Shown: in pieces, positions 32,469-41,686 of the stretch
Layout of the letters: every line of letters starts with the position of its first letter
Position numbering within the stretch: position 1 is the stretch's first letter
Assembly (NCBI GenBank): GCA_029262065.1
Contig: JAJDAC010000050.1
Span: 32,545-96,544 of the forward strand
Direction: 5' to 3'
DNA: 64,000 nucleotides
From: Candidatus Krumholzibacteriota bacterium
Lineage (GTDB): Bacteria > Krumholzibacteriota > Krumholzibacteriia > JAJRXK01
Position numbers and translations under genes: made by a program
The notes under the pieces: model-generated
The model's database searches: none
Seen by the model: only the letters and a program-made list of their open reading frames with translations
What the model was told of the DNA's origin: nothing

Positions 32469-34217
32469 CTAGGCATCTGCCCCGGACAGGTCTTCCCGGT
32501 AGCGATCCCAGGTCTTCTTCACTGCGTCCGTGATGCCGGGTTCGGATTGCGCGCGATCGATTTCATCGAGCAGTCGCTTGACCGACGATATGACTTCGGG
32601 CCGGAAGAGATAAGAGACTCTGCCCTCGTTGGTCTCCAGCCGAAGGAGCGCGGGGGTGGTGTGCGATGCAAGTAGCTCGGTGATCACGGCGTTCCAGACC
32701 AACCCGTCGTCTTGCGTCAGTCCGTCCAGCTGGATGTCTTCCACCACAAACCCCGGTCCGCCCAGTGCTTCCACCGCAGGTTCGAATCGAGCGCGGGCGA
32801 ACACCCGGATGACACGCCGGGCCCGTGACATGTCGGCAGTGGTGATGACCTCGGCGAGTACTTCCTCGGCCGGCGGGCCCTTCTTCTCGCGGCGCAGGAT
32901 CCAACCTTCGCGCGCGCTGCGCCAAGCCTCGCGATACTCGGTCGCGCCGATGATCGCTACTTCGCTGGGCAACACGGCCGCCCGGCCGAACACCGTTCCC
33001 ACCGCCCTAGATATCGACGTGACGGTGATCCCCAACAGGTCGCGCAACAGAATAGCCACCAGGTAGGGAAGCAGGAAAAACGCGTACCATGCCATGCTGA
33101 TGAGCAGCACGGATCCATCGAGTACAAGCGCTACCCCGGCGGCAATGAACGCTTCGGTACCGCCGCGCATCAGGTTGAACCAGGCAAAGCGAATGTGGCT
33201 GGACAGAGCGCCAATGGCCACGCGAGTCGAAACGTCCCGCTCCGAAATGGTTGGCCCCTCGGTCAGGCCGCGGCTGGTGATCAACAGAACGGCCTGGTCT
33301 TCGAGAGCTGGAATGCGTTCTTCGGCTCCGGCCGGCACGGTATGGATAGATCGGATGGCGTCCTGGACTTCGTTCGTGAACTGTGGCCCTGGAATATTCA
33401 GCGCATCGTACTGCGTGCGAATGCGATCGTACTCGCGTTGTCGCAGAACATCCCGTTGCACCAGATCGTCGCTGAGCGCATACGAGTTCTGCAGCGTTGC
33501 AATTGCCTCCAGCAGGTCGGACTTGTGTTGCCGAAAGGCGGAAGCCTGTTGCCCCGCGGCGGTGGCGATGCGGGTGAGAGCTTCGTGTCGGGGACCGGTG
33601 CCCGATCCTACGCCGTAGAACGAATCGGCCCACTCACCATCCTGTTGCTCCACGCCCCGCCGTGCCATGGCTTCTACTGCACCGTAGGTTTCCGCTGATC
33701 GCGTCAGGGCGTCCTGCACGGCACGTAGCTCGGGGTAGGCTTGGGCCAGGACAGCTTCATGAACGTCCTGGGCCCGGTGATCTTCGAACTGGGCAGTAGC
33801 TTCGGCACCCGCCACGCGGTAGTGGACATCGATATACGACCCCATGATGTTCAAGGTGGCCGCGATCATCAGAACGATGGTCATGGCCACGAATCTTCGA
33901 TCGAACACGCCGAGATCGAGCGGCAGGATGCCGTGTCGCTCGGACGTGCGCAGAACGGTGGCGACGTGTTCAAGCGCCAGATACTCCAGAACACCAATGA
34001 TGATGGTGATCATCAGTCGGATGCTCTCGGGCATGTTGGGCATGAACAGTCGAATGGTGCCAAACAAGAAGTAGGTCGACGCGCCAATGACCAGCAGGTT
34101 GATGACGTGGACGAGGTTCTCGGTGTTTCGAATCCAGCGCAGCCCGTGTCGGACAACCCCTACGACCATCTCTCCGAGCAGAAGCGGCCATATGAATAGA
34201 AAACGTAGCTTCGACAT
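32469..34217 (-). CDS. Polytopic membrane protein with large soluble middle and C-terminal domains
   Basis: 582 residues from ATG 34217 (GGGAGG upstream). Four membrane helices are predicted at about 5-25, 38-58, 66-86 and 110-130. A long helical, probably coiled-coil extracytoplasmic segment follows (about 140-330; GEWADSFYGVGSGTG in the middle). A hydrophobic pair lies at about 350-420, and then a soluble C-terminal region of about 160 residues (EKKGPPAEEVLAEVITTADM ... YLFRPEVISSVKRLLDEIDRA). I do not recognise the family. The topology suggests an envelope sensor or scaffold. It is possibly monocistronic. Confidence 0.75.
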   Translation of the reverse strand: MSKLRFLFIWPLLLGEMVVGVVRHGLRWIRNTENLVHVINLLVIGASTYFLFGTIRLFMPNMPESIRLMITIIIGVLEYLALEHVATVLRTSERHGILPLDLGVFDRRFVAMTIVLMIAATLNIMGSYIDVHYRVAGAEATAQFEDHRAQDVHEAVLAQAYPELRAVQDALTRSAETYGAVEAMARRGVEQQDGEWADSFYGVGSGTGPRHEALTRIATAAGQQASAFRQHKSDLLEAIATLQNSYALSDDLVQRDVLRQREYDRIRTQYDALNIPGPQFTNEVQDAIRSIHTVPAGAEERIPALEDQAVLLITSRGLTEGPTISERDVSTRVAIGALSSHIRFAWFNLMRGGTEAFIAAGVALVLDGSVLLISMAWYAFFLLPYLVAILLRDLLGITVTSISRAVGTVFGRAAVLPSEVAIIGATEYREAWRSAREGWILRREKKGPPAEEVLAEVITTADMSRARRVIRVFARARFEPAVEALGGPGFVVEDIQLDGLTQDDGLVWNAVITELLASHTTPALLRLETNEGRVSYLFRPEVISSVKRLLDEIDRAQSEPGITDAVKKTWDRYREDLSGADA

Positions 34218-34344
34218 TGCGGTGCCTCCCGAGGCAACGGACGAAGAGAAATGGCGGTTTTTCTGCGGCGGGTTCGAAGGGGATACTGTGACGGGTACCA
34301 CAGTCGGAGAGTGGGGGTCAAGTCGGCCTGGGTTGACGGAACAT

Positions 34345-34378
34345 GAAACGGCCCCTGGTGGTAGCCAGGGGCCGTTTC
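34345..34378 (-). terminator. Strong terminator after the Spy-like lipoprotein gene
   Basis: A perfect 14-bp stem (GAAACGGCCCCTGG / CCAGGGGCCGTTTC) has a 6-base loop and A/T-rich flanks. It is the last element of the minus-strand operon 38679-34409 and may work in both directions. Confidence 0.8.
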
Positions 34379-34408
34379 TTACCGTCGGGGGTTATTGGAC
34401 GGTGTTTG

Positions 34409-35413
34409 CTACGAAGGTCCGCGCCGGCCGAACCGCGGTCGATGTCTCAGCGTGTTCAGCTCTTCGAAGACTTCGAGTTGATCGTCGTTGAGTTGACTCA
34501 TCAGCGCCTCCCTCGTGGATTCACGCAGGTTCTGCAGCGTGGCCCTCGCGTCTTCGCTTGAGACCTCATCGTTCTGAAGCCCCGTGAGAACCAACGAGAG
34601 TTCGGGTTTCACCGCTTCGAGGATCTGCGCGATCGCCGTCCCCTGGGCCTCGTCCAGCCCCAGGATCTGCGTCAGGTGGCTCAGCTTGCGTGATGTCGCT
34701 GCGTCGAACCGTTCGATGCGCCGCTCGAGCTGTTCGACCATGCGCGCTAACTGGTGCGCTTCGAGTGCCGCGACCTGATCGTCGGTGAGAATCGCCTCGA
34801 CCGCCGATCGCATGGCCGTCCGCGCATCCCGAGCGGCCGTCCGGAATTCCACGACCGTGATGCTGCCGTCGATGCGCGATTGATGCAGAGCGCTCATGGT
34901 TGAGTGCAGTCTTTCCCGGATCTCCTGCATCGCAGTCTTCTGTTCGTCTGTGAGGTCGAGCACCAAACCAATGCCTTGGCCTCGTTCACCATTTGGCCCG
35001 ATGCCGCCTCTTGGCCCGATGCCGCCTTGGTCTCCTCGGCCGCCTCGGCCCCGGCGGCTCCGGAAGGTCTCGTTTTCCTGAACGCGATTCTCGCGTACGT
35101 TGACGATCAATCCCAGCAGTTGGCTTCGGTCGAGTATGGGCGCCGATTCGGCGATGAATCCGACGGCCGGATTGCCATCGGATGGCTGGTCGCGGTTCTC
35201 GGCCGCGCTCCAACGTGTGTGTGGTGCCACCAGCTTCTCGGCCTGGCTGGTCGTCAAATCCAGGTCGGCGGTGATTTTCGTCAGCGAGGGTACGGCCGTG
35301 CTCGCGACGGCTGCGTTTGCGTTTTCGGGTTCGGTAGTGGTTCCGCAGCCTGTCATTCCCGTGAGAAGAAAAAGTCCCAGGGCCAGGCTGATATTTTGTT
35401 GATGCCTTCGCAT
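34409..35413 (-). CDS. Spy/CpxP-like LTXXQ lipoprotein with Gly/Arg-rich insert
   Basis: 334 residues, AAGGAG upstream. A lipobox sits at the N-terminus (MTGCG). Residues about 115-145 are a Gly/Arg-rich, collagen-like segment (RRGRGGRGDQGG, GPRGGIGPNGERGQG). The rest is helical with two LTxxQ-type motifs (LDLTDEQKTAMQEI and ILTDDQVAALEA), as in Spy/CpxP periplasmic chaperones that respond to envelope stress or metals. It lies 3 bases after the DOMON/CBM9-like lipoprotein gene and downstream of a two-component system, the same gene company as CpxRA with CpxP in enterobacteria. Confidence 0.8.
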   Translation of the reverse strand: MRRHQQNISLALGLFLLTGMTGCGTTTEPENANAAVASTAVPSLTKITADLDLTTSQAEKLVAPHTRWSAAENRDQPSDGNPAVGFIAESAPILDRSQLLGLIVNVRENRVQENETFRSRRGRGGRGDQGGIGPRGGIGPNGERGQGIGLVLDLTDEQKTAMQEIRERLHSTMSALHQSRIDGSITVVEFRTAARDARTAMRSAVEAILTDDQVAALEAHQLARMVEQLERRIERFDAATSRKLSHLTQILGLDEAQGTAIAQILEAVKPELSLVLTGLQNDEVSSEDARATLQNLRESTREALMSQLNDDQLEVFEELNTLRHRPRFGRRGPS

Positions 35414-35416
35414 GAT

Positions 35417-36325
35417 CTACTCCTTCGTGCCGGCGATACGTGTGTTGAGTTTGGAAGGATCGGAAGTCGTGGCGGCGGAGGCTTCTACCAGCTGAACCAT
35501 CACCCAGGCGTTCACAGGATCGGGTATTGGCGGTCCGCCGAACCCACCTCTGGCTCCGCGCCCACCCCGTCCTGCGCCACCTGGGTCGCCTCCGCCGCCC
35601 ATGCCACCCCGGGAGCGTCCGCCGCCGCCTGGACGCTGATGGCCGCGCCCTGACATCTGATCGCGCATTGCCTCCCGGTCTATTTCTGGCGTCTGGATTC
35701 CCAGCGCAATCTCATCTCCCGGTTTCGCGTTGATCGCGATTGCTCCGGGCTCGTTGGAGGTGAACGGAATCTTGATCTCGTAGCTCAATCGAGCGGCCGT
35801 GGTTTGAACGCTCACCTCGAGCCCTTTGACGTCGTCGATGTTCAGACGCTGGGCGTTGTCATCGCCGCGTAGCAATTCCAGTTCACCGAGTGACTCCTGG
35901 AAGACCTTCTGCATGCTTTCGATCTGGCTGGGACTGGGTTTTGTGCGACCGGAGCCAGGTGCCGGTCGGAACGTCGCCATCTGTTCGGGCTTCAAGCCCA
36001 CCGGATAGCGTATGCCCAGGTCCTGTTTCTTTTCGCCGCTGGTATCGAGCCACACGATGAGGCCCTGTCGCTCGATTTGCCGTCTCATTTCATCGGTCGT
36101 GGGGATCAACGACACGTACAGAAACTCGGCGTCGTTGTATACGCCGATATCCACGTTGCCATCGTCGAACACCACGAACTGGTCGTTCCATTCCTGGGTC
36201 TCGCCATCGATGGTTACGTTGGTGGGAGGCCACGCGCTGCTTAGCGTCGTGGCCCCTCCACAACCCACCGACGCCAGAATCAGGGTCAACGCCCCGCCCA
36301 TCCCTGACACTATCTTTGCCAACAT
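35417..36325 (-). CDS. DOMON/CBM9-like lipoprotein with Gly/Arg-rich segment
   Basis: 302 residues, GAGGAGG upstream. A lipobox (SVGCGG) is followed by a beta-sandwich of the CBM9/DOMON type (VTIDGETQEWND ... VDIGVYNDAEFLYVSL ... LIVWLDTSG ... LSYEIKIPF). Residues about 228-268 are a Gly/Arg-rich low-complexity run (RGGMGGGGDPGGAGRGGRG). Family members bind sugars, heme or other small ligands, and which applies here is unclear. It sits between the histidine kinase and the Spy-like gene in the same operon and may present a ligand or cell-wall material to the kinase sensor. Confidence 0.75.
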   Translation of the reverse strand: MLAKIVSGMGGALTLILASVGCGGATTLSSAWPPTNVTIDGETQEWNDQFVVFDDGNVDIGVYNDAEFLYVSLIPTTDEMRRQIERQGLIVWLDTSGEKKQDLGIRYPVGLKPEQMATFRPAPGSGRTKPSPSQIESMQKVFQESLGELELLRGDDNAQRLNIDDVKGLEVSVQTTAARLSYEIKIPFTSNEPGAIAINAKPGDEIALGIQTPEIDREAMRDQMSGRGHQRPGGGGRSRGGMGGGGDPGGAGRGGRGARGGFGGPPIPDPVNAWVMVQLVEASAATTSDPSKLNTRIAGTKE

Positions 36326-36469
36326 TGGTTCCTCCTCGTGAGCCGTACCGTTCGTCGCTCTCTGAACCTACGCACGAGATGTGGCAGAAGTGTGGCAGGG
36401 ATGCGGCAAGTTCTGGGTAAGTATGGGCTTTCGCGGGCCGCCCATGATCCGGTGCAAACGGGGATGCAA

Positions 36470-38002
36470 TCAAGCGGAGGGAAGCTCGATGGTGACCGAA
36501 GCGCCTCCGTTCTTGCGGTTCTGCGCGCTCACGCGGCCGTCGTGCTGTTGAATGATTTCCTGGACGATGGCCAGCCCCAGTCCCGTTCCTTCGCTCGTGC
36601 GGGCGCGATCGCCCCGGTAGAAACGTTCGAAGACCAGAGGAAGGTCGTTTTCGGTGAAACCGGGTCCGTCGTCCCGGACATGCAGGCGGTGGGTCGATGC
36701 ACCAGATTCGCTGGCCAAGGTCTCGAGTTGCACTTCAACTGTCCCACCGCGGGGAACGTATCGCAGCGCGTTGCTCAGGAGGTTGTCGATTACCTGTTCC
36801 ATGCGGCGCCCGTCGGCCTCGATCCACGCCGGCTGGTCGTCGCCTTGCCACACCAGCCGGAGTTCGCCTTCTTCGAACTGCGACCGGAATCGTTGCAACG
36901 TGTGGCTGCAAAGCGACGACCAGTCGATTCGTTCGCGGTTGGTGTTGGTGGCGCCGGCTTCGAGCCGGCTCAGGTCAAGCAGTCCCTGTACCAGGTGATC
37001 CATGCGCTCCGCCTCTTCCAAGGAGTTCTCCATGTAGCGTTTTCGCTCCTCGTCCGAGATCTCGATGCTGGGGTTGAGCAGAGTCTCCGTGTAGCCGCGG
37101 ATGGAGGTGAGCGGCGTGGCCAGCTCATGCGAAATGTCGGCGAGCAGGCGGCGGCGCTGAATCTCGTTGCTCTCTATTTGCTGGCGTGCCTGGGACAGGT
37201 TGGAGGCCATGGTATTCAGACGGGTCGACAACCGTCCGAGTTCGTCTTGCCCGGGGTTGGGGACACGCGCGTCCAGGTCGCCCTGGCTCCAGCGGTCGGC
37301 CACGACTTCCAGGCTTCGAATGCGACGCACCAACAACCGGAACACGACCAGCCCGCCGATCGCGGACAGGAGAATGGCCACCGGTACGAATCCCAGGAGA
37401 TTGCGCGAGGAACCTCTTCCCAATTGGTGCCACCGCAGCGGCGGCAGAAGCGCAATGACGCGCCCAACGACAGCGTCGTCCTCGCGCACCGTGTCTACGC
37501 TGACCACGCGAAGCGGACGTCGGGGCTGGCCTCGGCGGTCGAAGAGGGCGTCGCGGCCACCTCCACCGTTCGGCGGTCCGAAGCCGCGGCGCCGGCCATC
37601 GGGGGCGGGACGCTCCATCGGGTCGGGGTTGGCCAGCTCGGGGTTGCCGTTTTCGAAGTTCTGCACCAATCGCTGGAAGAACATTCCCGCGACCGGAGGC
37701 AGTTCACTGGAGCCCACGGCGCGCCCGTCGGAGGTGAGGTACGCCAAGGAAAGCCTTTCCTCGCCCATCGAGTTGCGGGCCAGGATTTCAGCTATCGTGC
37801 CGTCAGGGACCTGCGGTCCAGCCAGGCTGATTTCGCGGGCGGACCGCGCTGATATTCCGCCGGCCCGGGAGGTTTCCCATTGATCCCAGAGCGGTTGTAC
37901 CAGCCACACCAGCACCAGGGCTTGCAGAACCGCGCCCAACAGGAGCACGGCCAGGAACGAGGCGGCGAACGTCACGAACAAGCTAGGGGAGCGGACATTC
38001 AT
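36470..38002 (-). CDS. Sensor histidine kinase (HAMP type) with Gly/Arg-rich periplasmic region
   Basis: 510 residues. Membrane helices at about 10-36 and 205-228 flank a periplasmic sensor region whose residues 133-163 are Arg/Gly/Pro-rich (RRRGFGPPNGGGGRDALF). A HAMP domain (230-280) is followed by the H-box DISHELATPLTSIRGY (Ala where Arg is usual in HELRTP), N-box DNLLSNALRYV, and G boxes DDGPGF and GTGLGLAIV. Its start overlaps the response regulator stop by 4 bases. This is likely an envelope-stress or metal-sensing system given the Spy-like gene downstream. Confidence 0.92.
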   Translation of the reverse strand: MNVRSPSLFVTFAASFLAVLLLGAVLQALVLVWLVQPLWDQWETSRAGGISARSAREISLAGPQVPDGTIAEILARNSMGEERLSLAYLTSDGRAVGSSELPPVAGMFFQRLVQNFENGNPELANPDPMERPAPDGRRRGFGPPNGGGGRDALFDRRGQPRRPLRVVSVDTVREDDAVVGRVIALLPPLRWHQLGRGSSRNLLGFVPVAILLSAIGGLVVFRLLVRRIRSLEVVADRWSQGDLDARVPNPGQDELGRLSTRLNTMASNLSQARQQIESNEIQRRRLLADISHELATPLTSIRGYTETLLNPSIEISDEERKRYMENSLEEAERMDHLVQGLLDLSRLEAGATNTNRERIDWSSLCSHTLQRFRSQFEEGELRLVWQGDDQPAWIEADGRRMEQVIDNLLSNALRYVPRGGTVEVQLETLASESGASTHRLHVRDDGPGFTENDLPLVFERFYRGDRARTSEGTGLGLAIVQEIIQQHDGRVSAQNRKNGGASVTIELPSA

Positions 38003-38679
38003 GACTGTTCCGACAATCTATACCCTGCTCCCCAGACCGTCTGCACGTAGTGCCCCTTCTTCGATGCACGTGTGATCTTGCGCCGCAACCGGCTGACCAG
38101 GCTATCGATCGATCGTTCGTCGACCACGCGATCTTCGCCCCAAACCTGATGCATCAGAGCCTCACGGCTATAGACGCGGCCGGGGTGGGTGATCAGTAGA
38201 TGAAGTAGGTCAAACTCCAGACTGGTGAGATCCAACGGTTGGCTATCACACGAAACCTCGCGCCGGGCCACGTCCATGGCCAGATCACCGAACTGCAGCG
38301 AAACATCTTCTTCGTAGGTTGAACGGCGAAGCAAGGCCCGCACCCGGGCCACGAGTTCCTGCGTGCTGAACGGCTTGGTCATATAGTCGTCGGCGCCAAT
38401 TTCCAGCCCCAGAACCTTGTCGGCATCGGAACTTCGAGCCGTGAGCATCAGGATGGGAACTCGGCTGGTTTCACGCACACGCCGGGTGATCTCCAGGCCG
38501 TCCATTCCTGGCAACATCAAGTCCAGGATCACCAGCGAAGGTTGCCGTTCCCGAAATTCCTTCAAACCCGTCGGCCCGTCGGGGACGACATGACACTGGA
38601 AGCCGGCCGCCTCGAGGTTCTTGGCGGCGATTTCGGCGATCTTGGGATCGTCTTCTACGATAAGGATGGTGAAAGTCAT
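37999..38679 (-). CDS. OmpR-family response regulator
   Basis: 226 residues. The receiver has EDD near the N-terminus, the phospho-Asp in LVILDLMLPG and the conserved Lys in MTKPF. The winged helix lies at about 130-226 (FDLLHLLITHPGRVYSR ... VDERSIDSLVSRLRRKI ... VWGAGYRL). It is the first gene of the run RR, HK, DOMON/CBM9-like lipoprotein, Spy-like lipoprotein. It is divergent from the pyruvyl-transferase-like gene; the 170-base gap probably holds both promoters, but I see no clear consensus. Confidence 0.95.
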   Translation of the reverse strand: MTFTILIVEDDPKIAEIAAKNLEAAGFQCHVVPDGPTGLKEFRERQPSLVILDLMLPGMDGLEITRRVRETSRVPILMLTARSSDADKVLGLEIGADDYMTKPFSTQELVARVRALLRRSTYEEDVSLQFGDLAMDVARREVSCDSQPLDLTSLEFDLLHLLITHPGRVYSREALMHQVWGEDRVVDERSIDSLVSRLRRKITRASKKGHYVQTVWGAGYRLSEQS

Positions 38680-38849
38680 TGAGCGAGCCCCAGATCGGGA
38701 GGAATCCCAGTGCTTTCGAAGAACTTTCGGCTATTCAAAACAACGCCAACACTTTCGCCTACCGGCAATGCTAATGTGTTTGACGCAGCTTCGGTAGACC
38801 TACCGTCACCCCGTATTTCTCTCGCGTCCTAGTTAGAGTTGCAGCGCTC

Positions 38850-40373
38850 ATGACTTCTCGACTTCCTCAGGTCATTCCCCACGGCAGTGGGACGCGTGGC
38901 CTATTCGGCTTGGGTCGAATTCCGCGTCCCGCCGAGTATGTCCACCGGGCTCCCAAGATTGGCCTGATTACTCCCTCGGGGTGGGGGAATCTGGGAGATG
39001 CCGCCATTCAGGACGCGGTTATCCTGAACATCCGGCGCCGGTGCCCCGACGCGATCATCAGAATCTTCTCGCTGAATCCCGTCGATACGACCCAGCGTCA
39101 CCATGTTCCGTCCGAGACCATTTCGGGGTTTTCGATCACGCCGGGGTATCACGTCGACACCCGGGTACCCGTGGTGGAATGGCCGATCGAGCCGGCGACC
39201 AGCGGCGCGTCCGAGCCGCGTGCCGCGGCGCAAAGTGCCGGCGTACCCGAACTCCACCGTACCAACGGTTCCGAATCCCGGCCCCACATTCTGTCCGTCG
39301 CGTCGGCGAAAGGAGTTGCAAAGACCCTGCTTCGACGCACGGGCCCGCTGCACGACCGCATGTACGACGCGGTGTGCGAGTTTCGCCACGCACGCCACGC
39401 GCGCGAGTGCCTGGCCGAGTTCGATCTTCTGCTGGTGTCCGGCGGAGGCCAGATCGACGACGAGTGGGGCGGGCCATGGGGACACCCGTACGCCCTTTTC
39501 AAGTGGTCTCGGGTGGCCCTCGCCACCAGAACCCCCATGGCCGTCGTGGGGGTGGGGGTCTGCCAGTTGCGTTCGCGACTGAGCCGTTTTTTCATGAGGC
39601 GGGCGCTCGCGGCGGCGGCCTCCAGGTCCTTTCGAGATGCGGAGTCCAGCTCGTTGGCGATTGACTGGAATCTGTCTCACGATCACTTCGTGGTTCCCGA
39701 TTTGGCGTTCGGCCTGCCGGTGCGCACGGCGCGGGCTCCGCTTCCCGGGGAGCGACTGATCGTCGGCGTGAGTCCCATTGCATTCTGTGATCCCCGCATG
39801 TGGTCACGCCGGGATTCTTCGGTCTATGACGCGGTGGTGCAGCGTTTCGCTGAGTTCGTGGTTTGGCTCTCAAGAACTGGACACGACATAGTGATGTTCA
39901 CCAGCGACATCTCCGATCAGCGAACGGTGGCCGACGTCTTGGCCGCGGTCGAACGAGCGTGTCCAGAAACGGCCGGGCGCATTCTGAACACGCCGACGGA
40001 GACTGTTGATCAGCTCCTCGAGGTCTTGCCGCGGTTGCATTTTGCGGTGACGAGCCGCTTGCACGGAACCCTTTTGGCGTGCGCGCATGGGATCCCCACC
40101 ATGGCGTTGTCGTACGATCGAAAGATCGGTTCCCTGATGACCGATCTGGGTCAGCAGGACTATTGCCTGGATATAGAAACGGTCGAACTGGACGACATGA
40201 CGGAGACATTCGGCCGTTTGAAACGTTCGGCCGATGAGGTGAGGCGCTCGACGGCGGTTCGGGTGGCTGGCTACCGGCGCTCGCTCGACGAACAATTCGA
40301 CTGGTTGACGGCGAACTTCATGCCTGCTCCGGCGCCCCCCGACCACGAGATCGTCGAGTCGCTGGACGGGTAA
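38850..40373 (+). CDS. Polysaccharide pyruvyl transferase family protein
   Basis: 507 residues, longer than most members (about 350-400) because of an insert around residues 95-175. Family motifs: GNLGDAAIQDAV near the N-terminus, LLLVSGGGQID in the middle, and TSRLHGTLLACAHGIP near the C-terminus, with YDRKIGSLM after it. Members such as CsaB or WcaK transfer ketal pyruvate from phosphoenolpyruvate to cell-surface sugars. The acceptor is unknown, and no exopolysaccharide genes lie next to it. The start is uncertain because no strong ribosome site is present. Confidence 0.85.
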   Translation: MTSRLPQVIPHGSGTRGLFGLGRIPRPAEYVHRAPKIGLITPSGWGNLGDAAIQDAVILNIRRRCPDAIIRIFSLNPVDTTQRHHVPSETISGFSITPGYHVDTRVPVVEWPIEPATSGASEPRAAAQSAGVPELHRTNGSESRPHILSVASAKGVAKTLLRRTGPLHDRMYDAVCEFRHARHARECLAEFDLLLVSGGGQIDDEWGGPWGHPYALFKWSRVALATRTPMAVVGVGVCQLRSRLSRFFMRRALAAAASRSFRDAESSSLAIDWNLSHDHFVVPDLAFGLPVRTARAPLPGERLIVGVSPIAFCDPRMWSRRDSSVYDAVVQRFAEFVVWLSRTGHDIVMFTSDISDQRTVADVLAAVERACPETAGRILNTPTETVDQLLEVLPRLHFAVTSRLHGTLLACAHGIPTMALSYDRKIGSLMTDLGQQDYCLDIETVELDDMTETFGRLKRSADEVRRSTAVRVAGYRRSLDEQFDWLTANFMPAPAPPDHEIVESLDG

Positions 40374-40390
40374 GGTGCGCACGTCCGATT

Positions 40391-41623
40391 TCAGTGCTCT
40401 TTGCGCGCCGATTTCAGAGGGCGCGCACGAGAGCAAGCCGACCCTTCCTCGCATATGCCTTCGCGTACGAACAGCGACAGGTGGTCAATGAGTCCATTCT
40501 GGTCGAGCGCAATTCCGAAATAACCGGCCATACCATCGGCAAGGTGAAACGTGACCGGTCGCATGGGGGAGCTCGAGTCGGGAATCTGGACTCCCTCTCT
40601 CGCCAATGGATGGAAGGTCTTGATGTCGCCGCGGGCGGTTCGCACTTGCCGCAGAAAGTCGAACATCGAAACCACGGAATCACCGGCTTCTTCACGCTTG
40701 GCGGTGTACGCTGAGTCGAATAGAGCGACGTAGTCTTCACGTGCATCGTCGTGGACGGCGCCAACCAGGGAACCAACGACGCTCCACAGTCTCGCATCGT
40801 CTGATTGTTTCAGCGGGACCATCTCGAGTTTTTCTCGCTGGACCGTGGCCTGGCCCTGTTCGTTCTCGTCGTATCGTAAAACCTGCGGCTCGCGGGGCGT
40901 TTCCTCCCCGCGCATGACGCTTTCGAGCCACTCGAGCTCGGTCGATACCCGGCCATAGAATTCGTTGCTGCCGTAGGTACATTGCACGGTACCGTCGTTG
41001 TAGGCGCTCACGCCCAGCACGGCCAGGCCGTCGTCGGTTTCCACGAAGGCCGGGCCACCGCTGTCACCAGGGCCGCTGATTCCTTCCAGTGCATCCCCCG
41101 CGGGCGGTGCGTCGAAGTGGAACACCACCCAATTGGGTTCGACACGTTCCGCCGTGTTGTGCGCTGCACGCCAAACGCGCTCTCCGGGACTGGGTCCGTC
41201 GTTGCCGTTGCCCGTGTAGCCGTTGCCCACGAACGTCACCGTTTGTCCGGCTTCGTTCTGCGTGCGATACAGCGTGGCGGCCTCGATGTCTTCTACCGCC
41301 GTAGCCAATTTCAGCAGCGCGAGATCGCGGTGATCTGCGCCGTCTGCGTACCTGGGATGGATGTGAACCGATTCGACCTCCACGCGCCGCTGGCCAAACG
41401 TCACGTGCCCACCCTTGCGCGGGAACGATTCGGCGACATGGGCCGCGGTCAGCACCCAGTGTGGGTTGATCAGGGTACCGGTTCCGCCGCCGACTTCGCA
41501 GACCATGGGAAATTGGGCGGCCAGCGAGCGGTAGAAAGCGTCCTCCCGATCGTGGCGAATCACAATGGCATTGGCTGGCAGGGAGGCGAGCAGGAGGGCC
41601 AGGGAAAGCAGGATTCGGATCAT
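40391..41623 (-). CDS. Secreted trypsin-like serine protease
   Basis: 410 residues from ATG 41623 (GGAG 8 bases upstream). The signal peptide covers residues 1-19. The chymotrypsin-fold domain (about 20-235) has the full triad: His62 (LTAAHV), Asp100 (RDLALLKL) and Ser188 (GPGDSGGPA). The C-terminal 175 residues form a separate domain without a recognised family (VTFHLADGMAGYFGIALDQNGLIDHL), which may bind substrate or inhibit. It has no FlgD-like or SWG-type tail, so it is probably periplasmic or released. It is downstream of the FtrA-type regulator on the same strand but 63 bases away. Confidence 0.88.
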   Translation of the reverse strand: MIRILLSLALLLASLPANAIVIRHDREDAFYRSLAAQFPMVCEVGGGTGTLINPHWVLTAAHVAESFPRKGGHVTFGQRRVEVESVHIHPRYADGADHRDLALLKLATAVEDIEAATLYRTQNEAGQTVTFVGNGYTGNGNDGPSPGERVWRAAHNTAERVEPNWVVFHFDAPPAGDALEGISGPGDSGGPAFVETDDGLAVLGVSAYNDGTVQCTYGSNEFYGRVSTELEWLESVMRGEETPREPQVLRYDENEQGQATVQREKLEMVPLKQSDDARLWSVVGSLVGAVHDDAREDYVALFDSAYTAKREEAGDSVVSMFDFLRQVRTARGDIKTFHPLAREGVQIPDSSSPMRPVTFHLADGMAGYFGIALDQNGLIDHLSLFVREGICEEGSACSRARPLKSARKEH

Positions 41624-41686
41624 CGAATTCTCCAGAAGCTCACGCGGGGGTGCATTCAATACGTTGTGCGGGGCGCATGGTTCCCG

